Positions 22,010-33,182 of a stretch of 64,000 nt of DNA are shown piece by piece. A program made the translations under genes and the position numbers. The stretch spans positions 60,738,812 through 60,802,811 of the forward strand of contig OZ024870.1 of NCBI GenBank assembly GCA_964017185.1, given 5' to 3'. The notes beneath the pieces are model-generated. The model was not told the origin of the DNA and searched no databases. It was given only the letters and a program-made list of their open reading frames with translations. Source of the stretch: Rugalucina vietnamica (lineage: Eukaryota > Mollusca > Bivalvia > Lucinida > Lucinidae). Every line of letters starts with the position of its first letter. The first letter of the stretch is position 1.

Positions 22010-22890
22010 CTCCAGTTTACACGTTTGGTGCTCGTCAATTGTACAAAGCTGAATCGTTGCTGTAAAACAGTAATTTGCTGACCATGTTGCTCGGTAGCTC
22101 TGTTGGCATAGCTATCAAAGAAGCAGAAGAAGAATGTGGCCCGACCAGGGCACGAACCAAGGGTCTCTTTTACCGTTTTAGCATATAGTTAGTCCATTAC
22201 TTTGAGACTGTCAGTAATAAATTACAGAGAGATTAAATCAAATATATGGACAAACCTCCTCCCTTTCTACAATTTATCTATTCTGATGTTGACCGAGTCA
22301 TATAAATTACTGGAATGATCCCGAGTGGGTACTCTGACATTTTCGCCATCTCTATACATAGGCATGGCCTATTTTTTTTTTAGTCAAAATTTCGAATTTC
22401 GGTATTTTTGGGGTTTTCAGAAAAAATGGCTATTAGTTGGGGAACCGAAATCGCGTATCTTGCAAAATGACAAAAAAATTGCACCCGATTTTGATACGGT
22501 TGAATTTTTGTATACAGATAGCCTGAACAGTGCTAGATATGGAATCACTGTATAGAAATACGCTGCGAATTGCATTTTGATAAAACAGTGCATTTTGTAT
22601 GGAACGCCGTTGATGTGTCCAAAATAATAATAATAATTCATGCACAATCGCTATGTGAGAACTCGTATAATAGTTTACGCTAATTTTGAACCTAATACAA
22701 TGCTCTTATCATCTAAGAACTATGTGAGAGCTAAAATGCATTTAGAAGTATGGACAGCCATTTGTCATCCAGACTTTAGTGTGCTGTTATTCTAAGAGAT
22801 TTTCCGACGTTTTAAAACTTTTTAAAGCTCAAATGAACCTTCAGGCTCACATGTTGAGCTTACAGATCAAGCAGATACCCGGGCTTCGAT
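22010..22890. other. Interior of the 9.5-kb element, left part
   Basis: No gene was recognised. On minus, 22130-22200 has a weak B-box-like 'cttggttcgtgcc'. The rest is AT-rich. Confidence 0.35.
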
Positions 22891-23735
22891 CGCCCGTCTG
22901 TCGTCGTCCACCATTTTTAGCTTACCTGAGCCGAAGACTCATGGGGAGCTTATAGGGTGGTACTCGAGCCGGCGTGCGTCCGTGCGTCTGTCCACATTTT
23001 CTCCAATCCAAGCAAAAATTTTATAGGAAGCATCTATAGCTAGGGGGAACCAATATCTATGTAAATAATCCAGGTCACATGGCCAAGATGTCTACCATGC
23101 CCATAGTAAAACCGCTTCAAATGTCTTCTCCGGAACCGGTGGACCGATTTCAGCGAAACTTTGCATGAAGTATTGATGACCTATGTACAATGTTTATATA
23201 AATCACGACCCTGTGATGACCGTGACATACTTTACGGCAAGGTCAACATAGGTCGCCTATGCATTGGAATGTGGAATACTGTTAAAATATCATTTACAGG
23301 AAAATGCTTGCAGGAAATGGGCAGAAGGACTGAATATCAATGATCCTGAAAAATGAAAATGAACCCAGAGCTGCCCACAGCCCGGGGCAATATACATGAC
23401 GGTATATTACCATAACATTCAAACATCACCTCCTTTGAAACCACGGCCAAACAATGCCAAATTTTATATGAAATATCTATAGGAAGGGGGAATCAGTGTG
23501 TATATAAAATTCAGGTCACATGACCAGGATGGCTGCCATGCCCAAATATTATAATTACCCTTCAAAAATCTACTTGTCCAGAAGCGGTGAACAATAGCAT
23601 GGAACATTGATGACATAAGCACTACAATTTATATATAAATCATGACCCTGTGATGACCTTCACCTATTCTACGGCAAGGGCAACATATATAACAATCTAG
23701 ATGACCAAGATGGCCATCATGCCCATATATAATGT
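22890..23735 (-). repeat. Composite dispersed repeat, minus copy
   Basis: Reversed relative to 788-2299: it starts at the tcgtcgtcc / 'tttagcttacctgagcc' end and runs through two internal units ('ggtcacatggccaag', 'atcatgaccctgtgatgacc'). The far end is missing, cut about 29 bp before the TA element at 23764. Confidence 0.6.
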
Positions 23736-23763
23736 ATTGGCAAGTTTTCGTAAAGGAAAAATA

Positions 23764-25345
23764 CAGGTGCGTTCACTTATTAATATACCCCTGCGATATT
23801 CAGAAATAAATTGACAACTTTTCTTGTTTTTGAACAATCGTCACTGGCAAGAAATAGACAACCGGATGAATTTGTTCATAGTATATGTTAAGCATGTCTA
23901 TAAATATTTACTCTGTATATAAAACTTCCAGATCATGTGATGTTGTATGCCTGAATTGATAACATAACATATGGAGCCAAATTTTTAACAAAAATTTCGC
24001 TGATATTCGAGTTTCAAAAATTCCACAAGGAACCATGGTGAATAGTTTGTAATTTTGTTTGTAAATTATGAAAGAATGGCCATTTTTGTAATACGGCTGA
24101 AAATTTTGTGTCTTTATGAGCACTATTTACAGAGTTACACCCTTATTTTTATGTATAGTACATTTCAGAATTTCATGATATAGCGGTTGTTTCAATATAC
24201 AATTAAGCATGTCAGTGTTATTTTGCAAGAAAACAAATATTCTACTAGGGCAGTTATTCGACCAAAGCTTGCTAGTGGGTTCCTTCATAAGGTAAGCATG
24301 TCTTAAAGCACTATGGAGTCACCCATGACTTTTTATTCTGCCAAAACGTGGGTTGGCATTTCATCATACAATTCATGATTGTTTCCTACGCACCGAGGGG
24401 CTAAGTGGGCTAAATTTATTGTTTGGACAATGACTCACATCTCCTCTTCGTGATATTCAAAACCTCTTCCATAGCGATTAAGTCACGGAAATAACAATGC
24501 CAATGTAGGATGTCAAAATGGTATTTATGCAAAGCAAATGTTCTTTGTATACATCCCTAGTATTGATATTAGAGGCACGTCTGTCTTTGAATGCCCTGGT
24601 GATTTCCTCGATTTTATGCCTAAACAAGAGGATTTAATATCATGAATATGAGCAGTGAGAGATAGCCTAAGTATGAAACTTTCTCTGTGAAAGTCCTAGT
24701 CCCCTATGGTATTCTGTGCCGAGAAACAAACCATGAATTGTATGATGAGACGTCAACCCACGTTTTGGCAGAATACAAAGCCATATGTGACTCCACAGTG
24801 CCTTAAGGCATGCTTACCTCATTGAGGAACCCACTAGCAAATTTTGTTCGTAAAACCGCCCTGGTAGAATATAAGTTTTCTTGCAAAATTACACTGACAT
24901 GCTTTGTTTTATATTGTAAGAACCGTTTTACTACGAAATTCTAAAATGCACAATAAATGAAAATCAGGGTGTAACTCTGTAAATAGTGCTCATAAAGACA
25001 CCAAATTTTCAGCCGTAGTACAAAAATGGCTATTCTTTCATAATTTATAAACAGGATTACAAAACATTAACCATGGTTCCTTGTGGAATCTTTGAAACTC
25101 GAATATCAGCGATTTTTTTGTTAAAAATTTGGCTCCATATGTTATGTAATCAATTTAGGCACAAAACATCACAAGATCTGGAAGTTTTTTATACAGAGTA
25201 AATATTTATAAACATACTTAACATATTAAATAAACAAATTCACCAAATTGTCTATTTCTTGCCAGTGACGATTGTTCAAAAACAAGAAAAGTTGTCAATT
25301 TATTTCTGAATATCGCAGGGGTATATTAATAAGTGAACGCACCTG
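23764..25345. mobile_element. 1.58-kb TA-flanked element with ~630-bp inverted arms
   Basis: The termini CAGGTGCGTTCACTTATTAA are inverted at each end and flanked by TA (23762-23763 and 25346-25347). The arms run 23764 to about 24397 and about 24715 to 25345 with moderate divergence, leaving a spacer of about 300 bp. No transposase is present. It is nested in the 9.5-kb element and fits a non-autonomous Tc1/mariner-type foldback. Confidence 0.75.
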
Positions 25346-25619
25346 TAAGTAGACTCCGTGAAGATTTTATTGTTTCCATCACGGTGTAAAAAAAACATTG
25401 TGTGCATTTCAATGCGCTCAAAAATAGCGAAAACAAGTTTTGAAAATCGTTTCGAAATGTTATATATTATAAATTGTTATCGACTGCAATCACGTCATTT
25501 TAGGTTTGATAGAAGTTATACATATACTTGCAGACTTATAAAACGCAACACGTGCATTATCGATTCTTCCTCTATGAATACAGGACGTTTCCGGAAATAA
25601 TTCATTGAAGTACACTGCA

Positions 25620-25750
25620 ATACCAAAAAAGAAAAAAAAATAAATAAATAAAAAAAAATAAAAATAAAAAAAAAAAATAATAATAAAAAAAAAAAAGAAA
25701 TGTTAGTGTCCGTGATTAAATTAAGGTCATACAGTATGATTTCAAGCCCA

Positions 25751-25816
<66 letters not shown>
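25620..25816. repeat. A-rich tract and (TAA)n microsatellite
   Basis: A/T-only low complexity at 25625-25700 is followed by about 21 TAA repeats at 25752-25816. Confidence 0.9.
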
Positions 25817-25818
<2 letters not shown>

Positions 25819-27250
25819 TTGGGAACGAACAAATTTCTTCAAGTCAAACATGATTTCTGGAGAAAAAAAAAGTCGAAACCCGAACGAATGCTGTTGGTTG
25901 GCTTTCATTTGCATTAAAAACGTGGTGATTACGTCATTTTAACGTTTATCAAGAAAAAATATATATTTGAACGTAAAATTAAAACAAATTCAAAATATTA
26001 CGAACACGTTATATAGCCACGTGACTAATGTAAAAGGTTGGTGCTGAATGGCTCTGTGTTTTGAGCACATTACGTTTGATGTCAGCGAAAAACGCTGGCG
26101 CCTTAAACGACATTGAAAGATAGCGCCAATGTTTATTGTGTGCTTTACTTGTGGTTTGGGCTGTTAGCTATCGCCGGAGATGTTTTTTTGCTTTGGCAAA
26201 ATCTCTTTTTTTTGTTAGGTTTTCTTCAGAAAAATTACGTCTCCATGTTTTTGGAGAGAGCAGCTTTAGCATAGATTCAGCGAACAATTTTTTATGGATA
26301 AATGTGTATGGTGTTAAGATTCGTGATATTTTGTTTATTTTTAGCTTCAGTTCAACTTTAAATCAGTTTTAAGCAAATGGTAACCGATGTAGAGTGTTGC
26401 GTTATTTAAGTCCGTCAGTATTATATAGAAAAACAAAGCAAAATGTTTTAGAAATTGATACAACTTATTGAATGTTTTTTATCTCCTTTCTGTCTTGGTT
26501 TGTAAAGAAACGGCAAAAATGAAACAGTAATACACAAACGATATTTTTCCATAAGTTGACTTTCAATTATTGTCTAAGTTTTGCTTAAAAATGAACGCCA
26601 TTATTATATATAGTACTCACAAACGCCATTATGGCGATGTAAGGTGTTCAAAAACAACAAAGTTGGAAGACACAAAAAAATATGCTAAAAATTGTGTTTT
26701 TGAACATTTTTGTGGGAAAACATCAAACACGAATCAATCTGAATTCATTTTGCAATAAATGACTTAAACATATTCAGAGATAAACATAAAATGCACTTTT
26801 TAGCAATAAATGCATTTTAGTTGGACTCAGAGGCAAATAAATGTAAAGGTAAAATTACAAAATCGGGGTTCGCTCAATCAAATGTCTATAAAACAAGAAC
26901 CACTGCATGCAAAGAAACATCCTTGATAAGGATGTTGATGTAGATGCTAGTTATTATATCTGCCGAATTTTAGCCGATTTACATAATTCTGGTAGAAGTT
27001 ATTCGATAGTTTATCAGTCCTATTTTTCACATGTACTTAATGGGCCACCGTAGAAAAACGCCTGCTGTGTCGTTATGCAAGTCGAGCGTGACTTCTATAC
27101 AGTAGTTTCATATACTCCATATAATTACCTTTTCAACCATATACTATTCAGCTGTATTAACTTTGGGTGCAAGGGTTAGCCTTAATCACTCCTTGGTTCC
27201 CCAACTATATCTTGGGGGTAGGGAGATTTAAATGGATACTTTGTTGCCCA
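25817..27250. other. AT-rich interior DNA, no gene recognised
   Basis: A frame of 78 codons (26136-26372) and smaller ones have no recognisable motif. No splice-supported gene model could be built. Confidence 0.35.
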
Positions 27251-27254
27251 TTGT

Positions 27255-27400
27255 TTATTTCTTTTTTTTTTTTTTTTTTTTTTGGGGGGGGGGGGTGTTT
27301 AATGTCAAATTTACGTTGTTTTTCATTGTTTTTTTTTTCTGCAATTTCAAATATCTTTTTGAAAAGGTTAAGATTTCATTAATTGGGGGGGGGGGGGGGA
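27255..27400. repeat. Homopolymer T/G tracts
   Basis: A long T run switches directly into a G run (about 27261-27295). A second G run of about 15 lies at 27385-27399. Flanking DNA at 27460-27610 resembles 63085-63220 ('ctctgatttcctgtgctgaa', 'cttgtgagag'). Confidence 0.85.
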
Positions 27401-27878
27401 TAGCCCGTCATACCCGCTATTTTAAGGTTGTACAGAGCAAGGTAGGTGCTGGAATCCAGCAACTCTCAGATTAGCCCCCGGGGGAATTACCTCTCATTCT
27501 CTGATTTCCTGTGCTGAAATGTCAAACGACTGTGTGTTCAAATTTTCATCTCTTGTGAGAGACTAATTTTTCCCAGGCGCACTTCCCCTATTGAGGTATT
27601 GTCTCGGGGGTGGGGGAGGGGATACTCTGAGATTTTGCCTATAAAGAGGTTCGGTCCCACCATCTACTCTGTAACCCAAAAGTCAAACATATCGGATACG
27701 ACGGAGCACCTAAAAAAATATAAATAATTTTGACCATACCCTAGAAAAATACCAAATTGCTGAAAATACCCCACTAAAATAACCCCTTTTGACATTAAAC
27801 AGCCCCCCAAATAAATTTTTGTGAGAACCCCAAAATATCCGCAAAAGTGTCCCTACCAAAAAAATTATTTTTTCTGAC

Positions 27879-28197
<319 letters not shown>

Positions 28198-28199
28198 AG

Positions 28200-30383
28200 G
28201 TAGTAAAATAGTTAAAAAAAATCGAAGGGGGTCAAAGTACGAAACTATCCCCTGCTACCTAAATAGCATGACTCTAATATATACCAAGTATAAGCTTTTC
28301 AAAAAAGCTTGCGATCTCTCAGCACTTTTTTCAGTGTATGACCACGTATACCGTGACCAAAAGGACTCTTGCAGCTCGGCTCGGCACTGCTATAAATAGC
28401 TCTAAAAAAGTTATGTTCTACGGTGCCGTAGATACGGAAATACCATGATGAATACCAATAATGATCTAAAATTGAGTTCCCTTGAGCTATGCAAAAATTC
28501 AAAAGAAGAGGTTGGGCCAGACAGATCTGTTTCGAGTAATAAATTCTCCTCAGTGACCCTGAATAAACTGGCAATGAACAGACAAGTTGGCTTCTTAAAA
28601 AAGAAACCAATGAAAAGGTCAGCAGCAGTTTGATATAAGAGCTTCCTTTTGCTCCAGATTTCAGTGTTGTTGATTCTCTGGTTTGTCATTAATTTCGATT
28701 CCCATACGTTTCAGTTTCGTATAAATATCGTTCATGTTATGAACGCTTGACCAGTGTGTGTATCTGTCACTCAAGGCATTGACTAAAATTTCTGATGTTA
28801 CAGAATCAAAGCTAATTCTAAAGAGAACACGATTACAATCAAATATGTCGATATGTCACAGTGTAGAAAACCATTTTGCAGTGCAGTCAATTTGTGACAG
28901 AGTTCTGAATTTTGACTTGCAGCCACACTACCAGAGAGAGACCCATGGGTCCGATGTGATGAACTAAAAGTCAGCCATCTAGAGTTCCTAAAGTTTATGT
29001 ACCCCTCATCAGGGTATCTACGATCTTAACTTAGATGCGCTATGATAAGAAGTCGCCACGATCGAGACTGCTTGCTAGATATTTAACGCTTTTTGTCAGG
29101 GAGTGTCAACAATGGATAAATTAAATTGTTTGCGGTGAACTGTCTAGTCAACATAGACGGGTTCACTAGTTTTTATTTAGCGCTTTATGTGACAAAACGC
29201 GTAATTGAGAGAGAGCAGTCGATCATGGGTACAATTTTCTTCATATTCAAAGTAAACACTGTGGAAAAGGTCCTGAGGGACCTTTTCCAATCAAAAGACT
29301 GATATAAATCAAATGGTATCCGAATAGTAAAACCTGTAAAAACTCAACTCAAATTAAACCATCAGTCAATCAATTGTACGTGGGAGGGATTTAATCATTG
29401 CTCAATATATCAGTATTTACACAGAAGTGTGCTACTTTCGTTTTCATGAAAATCGTCTTTTTTCTCTTTTCTTTCTTTCTTACTATATATACTGACTTAC
29501 TGACTATCGATTGTAAATTCTTTTAATCGATTGCCGCTGTTGACTCGCCGCATAACACTTCTAGATAAGGCTGTAGCATGTATGTATAGGTGGTACCCCC
29601 CCCCCTTATAATACACCATCCTGGCTGCGTGAAAGAAACATTGAAACAAATCTGAAACTGTTTTATTATTTGGGCATAAATAGAATACAGTATTCACAAC
29701 TTGTGGTTAAACGACCACCGACCTCTGGTCATCTTGATTGGACCATGCAATTGCAGTAGGCCATACGCGCATGCCGAGAGATCTGCCCGAGCCTTTCCTG
29801 ATCTTTGACTATTCTGCTATTGATGATGGTTGACACATGATCATACACTTAAGATAGCGATGTGAGATTGCGAGCATCTCTTGGAAAAGCTTAACTTTTG
29901 TTGAATATACATTGTGCAAAGATGATGGAGCGTATATGCGGCGTGACTATTTATGCAATGCGCTCTAGACCAGGGGTCCATAACCAACTCGCACATGCAC
30001 CTGGCACATGAACACACTATGTTAATATGACCTATGTTTATCTCATCAAGATTGACACAGAGATTGACGAAAAGGAGGACAAACAAAATTTACGCGCATG
30101 CCTCTTACAAAGATTGGCTTTTGTTCTATTGGCTACCGACCTCAGACCTTGCTGCCCTCATAGTCCAGAAGCACATGATACGGTATTTTATTTAAGATTA
30201 AACTATGGAATGTTATTTAATGTTAAAATAAATAAGACGTCGCACAGAGTCAACATTCATAAATTGTTGAAGCCCTTTTATATGCTGTTTATGGACAAGG
30301 GATGGAATGCAACTTCAGTAAGATATTACACCTGGAAATGAAGTAACCTGGACCTTACTTCAAACTACAACGGGACTTGACAA
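28200..30383. other. Interior of the 9.5-kb element, right part; no gene recognised
   Basis: Several overlapping frames up to 104 codons (30027-30341 +, 28299-28689 −) lack recognisable motifs. A C run lies at 29588-29604. No transposase-like DDE motif could be identified. Confidence 0.35.
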
Positions 30384-30947
30384 CAAATGAGCATTTGGCT
30401 TGCTTTTACCCCTTAAAATATGTTATTCATTGTAAATACTTGCAAAGTTCGAAAGACCAGGTTGCCGTATTATCGTGCGTTACTTTAATTTTGACGTAAT
30501 TTGTTTTAACCCGTGGTTGTTCGGGAAAAAATCATGAGAAATTGGCTTCTTAAGTTAAAATGTGATGTCAAAAAGCAAAATCATCCAACAGTTAGTCAAA
30601 ACTTTGAAGAAAATGAGAAAAGTACGAAACGTTTTTGGGCGAATGTTATTTTCGTGTATGGCCGAACTTGCAAAACAATAATCTCCTCGAATGTTTGCGA
30701 GTGCTATCGAAGCCTATACATCAGTAGAACACTCGGCAATTAGAGGCATGTATGTAGATCCGGATAGGCTAGATCGTTCGTTGGAAAGGTCTATTTAAAT
30801 AATTCAAATAAAAGTTTGTAAAAACTTACCGCTAAAGTTTCCTCCAAAAATGGCGGCGAATCCGAAGGAAACTACCGCAATCATACGTGAAAATGCCGCC
30901 GATCATGCGTTACGACCTCTTTTCATGCGTTTCGAATGGACACGGTG
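30384..30947 (-). repeat. Right terminal inverted repeat of the 9.5-kb element
   Basis: It mirrors 21448-22009. Reading + toward the end, aaaATGGCGGCG at 30849 opens a 32-codon frame whose TGA stop (30945-30947) is formed by the last three bases of the terminus (CACGGTGA). Confidence 0.85.
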
Positions 30948-31243
30948 AATACATTGAAGGGTTGAGGCTATAAAAACAAATTGTAAACACCAAAGATTAG
31001 TAAAGAAATATGATCTTGATTATTTTATAACTTTTTGATTCTATGACAGATCTCAGATTCTTTGGTATAAACTAGCACTGACAGTATGACATTTTGACAG
31101 TTGCATCCTTCCAGAGTTAGTCACGCGTTGTCGCAATTCTCCAGTTAGAAAAGGTATTCCAGTCGCTTCACGGAACTAGAGATAGGACACAAAGTGAAAC
31201 GGAACTTGCGGGTTAGCCGGCTGATCTCAGTTTAAATGCCATG

Positions 31244-31340
31244 TCAGAATATTTTATAAATCTGCCATTCTTTGGAGCTTTCCATACTACTACTACTACT
31301 ACTACTACTACTACCACTACTACTGATGATGATGATAATG

Positions 31341-31413
<73 letters not shown>

Positions 31414-31455
31414 CTATGATGATGATGACGATGATGATGATGATGATGATAACGT
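31244..31455. repeat. Compound microsatellite (ACT)n-(GAT)n-(TTGA)n-(GAT)n
   Basis: About ten ACT units (31286-31323) are followed by GAT units, about seventeen TTGA units (31343-31411) and further GAT units. The Ser/Ile-rich frame on minus is an artefact. Confidence 0.95.
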
Positions 31456-31520
31456 CTGATTGAATTATTTCCATTTAAAATGTACTATGTAAATTTCATT
31501 ACAAGAGTTTGTTCATAAGA

Positions 31521-31602
31521 GACGAGGTGGCCGAGTGGTTAAGGCGATGGACTGCTAATCCATTGGGGTTTCCCCGCGTGGGTTCGAATCCCATCCTCGT
31601 CG
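31521..31602 (+). tRNA. tRNA-Ser (anticodon GCU)
   Basis: The 82-nt sequence folds as a class II tRNA. The 7-bp acceptor stem GACGAGG pairs perfectly with CCTCGTC (31595-31601) and the discriminator base is G. The D arm is TGGCCGAGTGG, the anticodon stem ATGGA/TCCAT has loop CTGCTAA, and a long variable arm with GGGG/CCCC and T arm GGTTCGAATCC follow. Both internal Pol III boxes are intact, and a T4 run lies at 31613-31616. A hairpin repeat follows closely, so it could also head a SINE-like unit, but the perfect fold favours a working gene. Confidence 0.9.
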
Positions 31603-31612
31603 AAATCAAGGG

Positions 31613-31616
31613 TTTT
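31613..31616 (+). terminator. Pol III terminator of tRNA-Ser
   Basis: Four T residues lie 10 nt past the discriminator base, the minimal Pol III stop signal. Confidence 0.5.
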
Positions 31617-31619
31617 GTT

Positions 31620-31880
31620 TTACAAAATGATTTAGCTTTTTCATCACGAAAACACGCCCATGTAATATACATTAAAAAAAAAATAGAAAATTTTCAGTAG
31701 ACTTACATATTTTTCTTATTTTTGCTCAAAACATATATTTTGAGTACACGATAGAACCGCCTCGAATGGGTCCTAACGAGTACCCACAATCTATGTTTTG
31801 GAGACAAAATAAGAAAAAATAGGTATACCCCTGCATACCCCAGTTTTGCTATATCAAAGTGGGGTTCAAGGGGGTATATA
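31620..31880 (+). repeat. Long-hairpin repeat family, copy 2
   Basis: It has the same layout as 14480-14760: conserved flank 'tcacgaaaacacgcccatg', long hairpin 31709-31822 (arms 'tttttgctcaaaacatat' and 'atgttttggagacaaaa'), then a second stem with cataccccag/tggggt. The arms have more mismatches than copy 1. It begins about 20 bp after the tRNA. Confidence 0.65.
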
Positions 31881-32108
31881 CATTACACGGACGTTTCCTG
31901 ATGTGGAGATGTATCAAGGAACAAAGTCTGCCTAATGCATTGGGGTCAGTCATGTGCATCCACGGTCCCTTTGGGATCAAGGAATATCGGGCCTTTAACT
32001 TCCCTTCAAATCAAACAATTATCAAATACGAAACACGCCTGCTCTAGGAGGACAATATTGCAATAAAATCGGGGAATTTACATGACAGAGGAAGGTATGA
32101 AATATTAT

Positions 32109-32238
32109 ACAATTGTTTCCCTTGAGTGAGGGTGACATGACGATTTGTTCACCCGAGGCAGGTAATATTGCCCGGGCAATATAACCTGTCGAGGGTGAAC
32201 AAATCGTCATGTCACCCTCACTCAAAGGCAACAATTGT
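32109..32238. repeat. 130-bp near-perfect palindrome
   Basis: Two 65-bp arms are symmetrical about gcccgggc (centre 32173/32174), including 'gagtgagggtgacatgacg' and its complement. It lies just upstream of the LINE promoter-like repeats and may be a MITE or part of the LINE 5' region. Confidence 0.8.
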
Positions 32239-32259
32239 TTTATTATACCGGCCACACGA

Positions 32260-32475
32260 CAAATGCATGTGACTACAAGTGCAACTGCACATTTCAAGGC
32301 GAATATGACGTCAGAGGGTAATATGATCATGCGACATGACAGAAAAGCACCCTCCACGTGCACTGTAAACAAACGCATGTGACTACAAGTGCAGCTACAC
32401 GTTTTAAGGCACATATGACGTCAGAGGGTAATATGATCATGCGACATGACAGAATAGCACCCTCCGCGTGACCTG
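32260..32475 (+). promoter_or_regulatory. Tandem 110-bp monomers with CRE sites, likely LINE 5' promoter region
   Basis: Two head-to-tail copies (offset 110 bp) of 'catgtgactacaagtgca…gtcagagggtaatatgatcatgcgacatgacaga'. Each has the palindromic CRE TGACGTCA (32306-32313 and 32416-32423). They lie directly upstream of LINE ORF1; repeated monomers with activator sites are a known LINE promoter layout. Promoter activity is inferred. Confidence 0.5.
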
Positions 32476-32525
32476 CTCTGGACCAATCAAAATCCACACT
32501 CAGCCAGCAATTTTCTGTTGCTGGC

Positions 32526-33182
32526 TTGCTGTTGGCCATCAGATTGACACATTTTTGGAATACACAGGACAATGACATTGGTAGACTTCCAGTTAACTTG
32601 TTTCCAGTTTACTCCAGCATACACGGAACAGCAATTGACCAACAACTTATGGCTCACGTACCACACTTTTGCAGTGTTTCTATTCTAAGGGCTAGTCTCA
32701 GGTTTAAAGATCACCGCTCTGGTAAGCTCATTCATTTATACATTTTTACTCTTCTGATAAGTAACTCCTGGGACACCGAAACAAATCCTGGTCCAGAATC
32801 CCTTAGTGACAACTCTCACTTTCCGTGTGGACTGTGTGATGTCAGTGTTGGATGGGATGACCGCGGGATTTGTTGCGACTCATGCAACATCTGGTACCAT
32901 ATAGACTGTCAAGGCATGACTTCAACTATGTACGGGATTTACAATAAATCACTTAGCAAAAGTATAGCATGGGAATGCATACGTTGTGGAATGCCAAACT
33001 TTTCCACTTCGTTGTTTGACACTACAGCTTCTCTTGAGATATCCAACAGATTTGAGTCCCTTTCGTCCCTGTCCGAGCCTGACAGTCCGATACCAGACAA
33101 TATTGGCCCCCCCCCAATGCAGCTTCTTCGCCTATTGTGCAAACAAAAGAAGCAAAACCCAGGACCAAAAGGGCGGTCCTGA
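32526..33182 (+). CDS. LINE ORF1 protein with 2A-like peptide and PHD finger
   Basis: The frame is 218 residues. Residues 83-90 (DTETNPGP, 32772-32795) match the 2A ribosome-skipping core DxExNPGP, except Thr where Val/Ile is usual. N-terminal 2A peptides are known in CR1/L2-type LINEs. If active, skipping releases the first 89 residues, whose 68-79 stretch is hydrophobic. A C4HC3 PHD finger follows at about 101-155 (CGLC, CCDSC, WYHIDC, CIRC), probably for chromatin or nucleic-acid contact. The C terminus is Ser/Pro-rich. The end overlaps ORF2 by 46 bp in another frame. The start at 32526 is the first Met of the frame; later Mets are possible. Confidence 0.75.
   Translation: MLLAIRLTHFWNTQDNDIGRLPVNLFPVYSSIHGTAIDQQLMAHVPHFCSVSILRASLRFKDHRSGKLIHLYIFTLLISNSWDTETNPGPESLSDNSHFPCGLCDVSVGWDDRGICCDSCNIWYHIDCQGMTSTMYGIYNKSLSKSIAWECIRCGMPNFSTSLFDTTASLEISNRFESLSSLSEPDSPIPDNIGPPPMQLLRLLCKQKKQNPGPKGRS

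Noticed and set aside
33150..33170. Second NPGP (QNPGP) near the end of LINE ORF1 as another 2A site
   Set aside because: The preceding residues (KKQ) lack the Asp-x-Glu part required for 2A activity.
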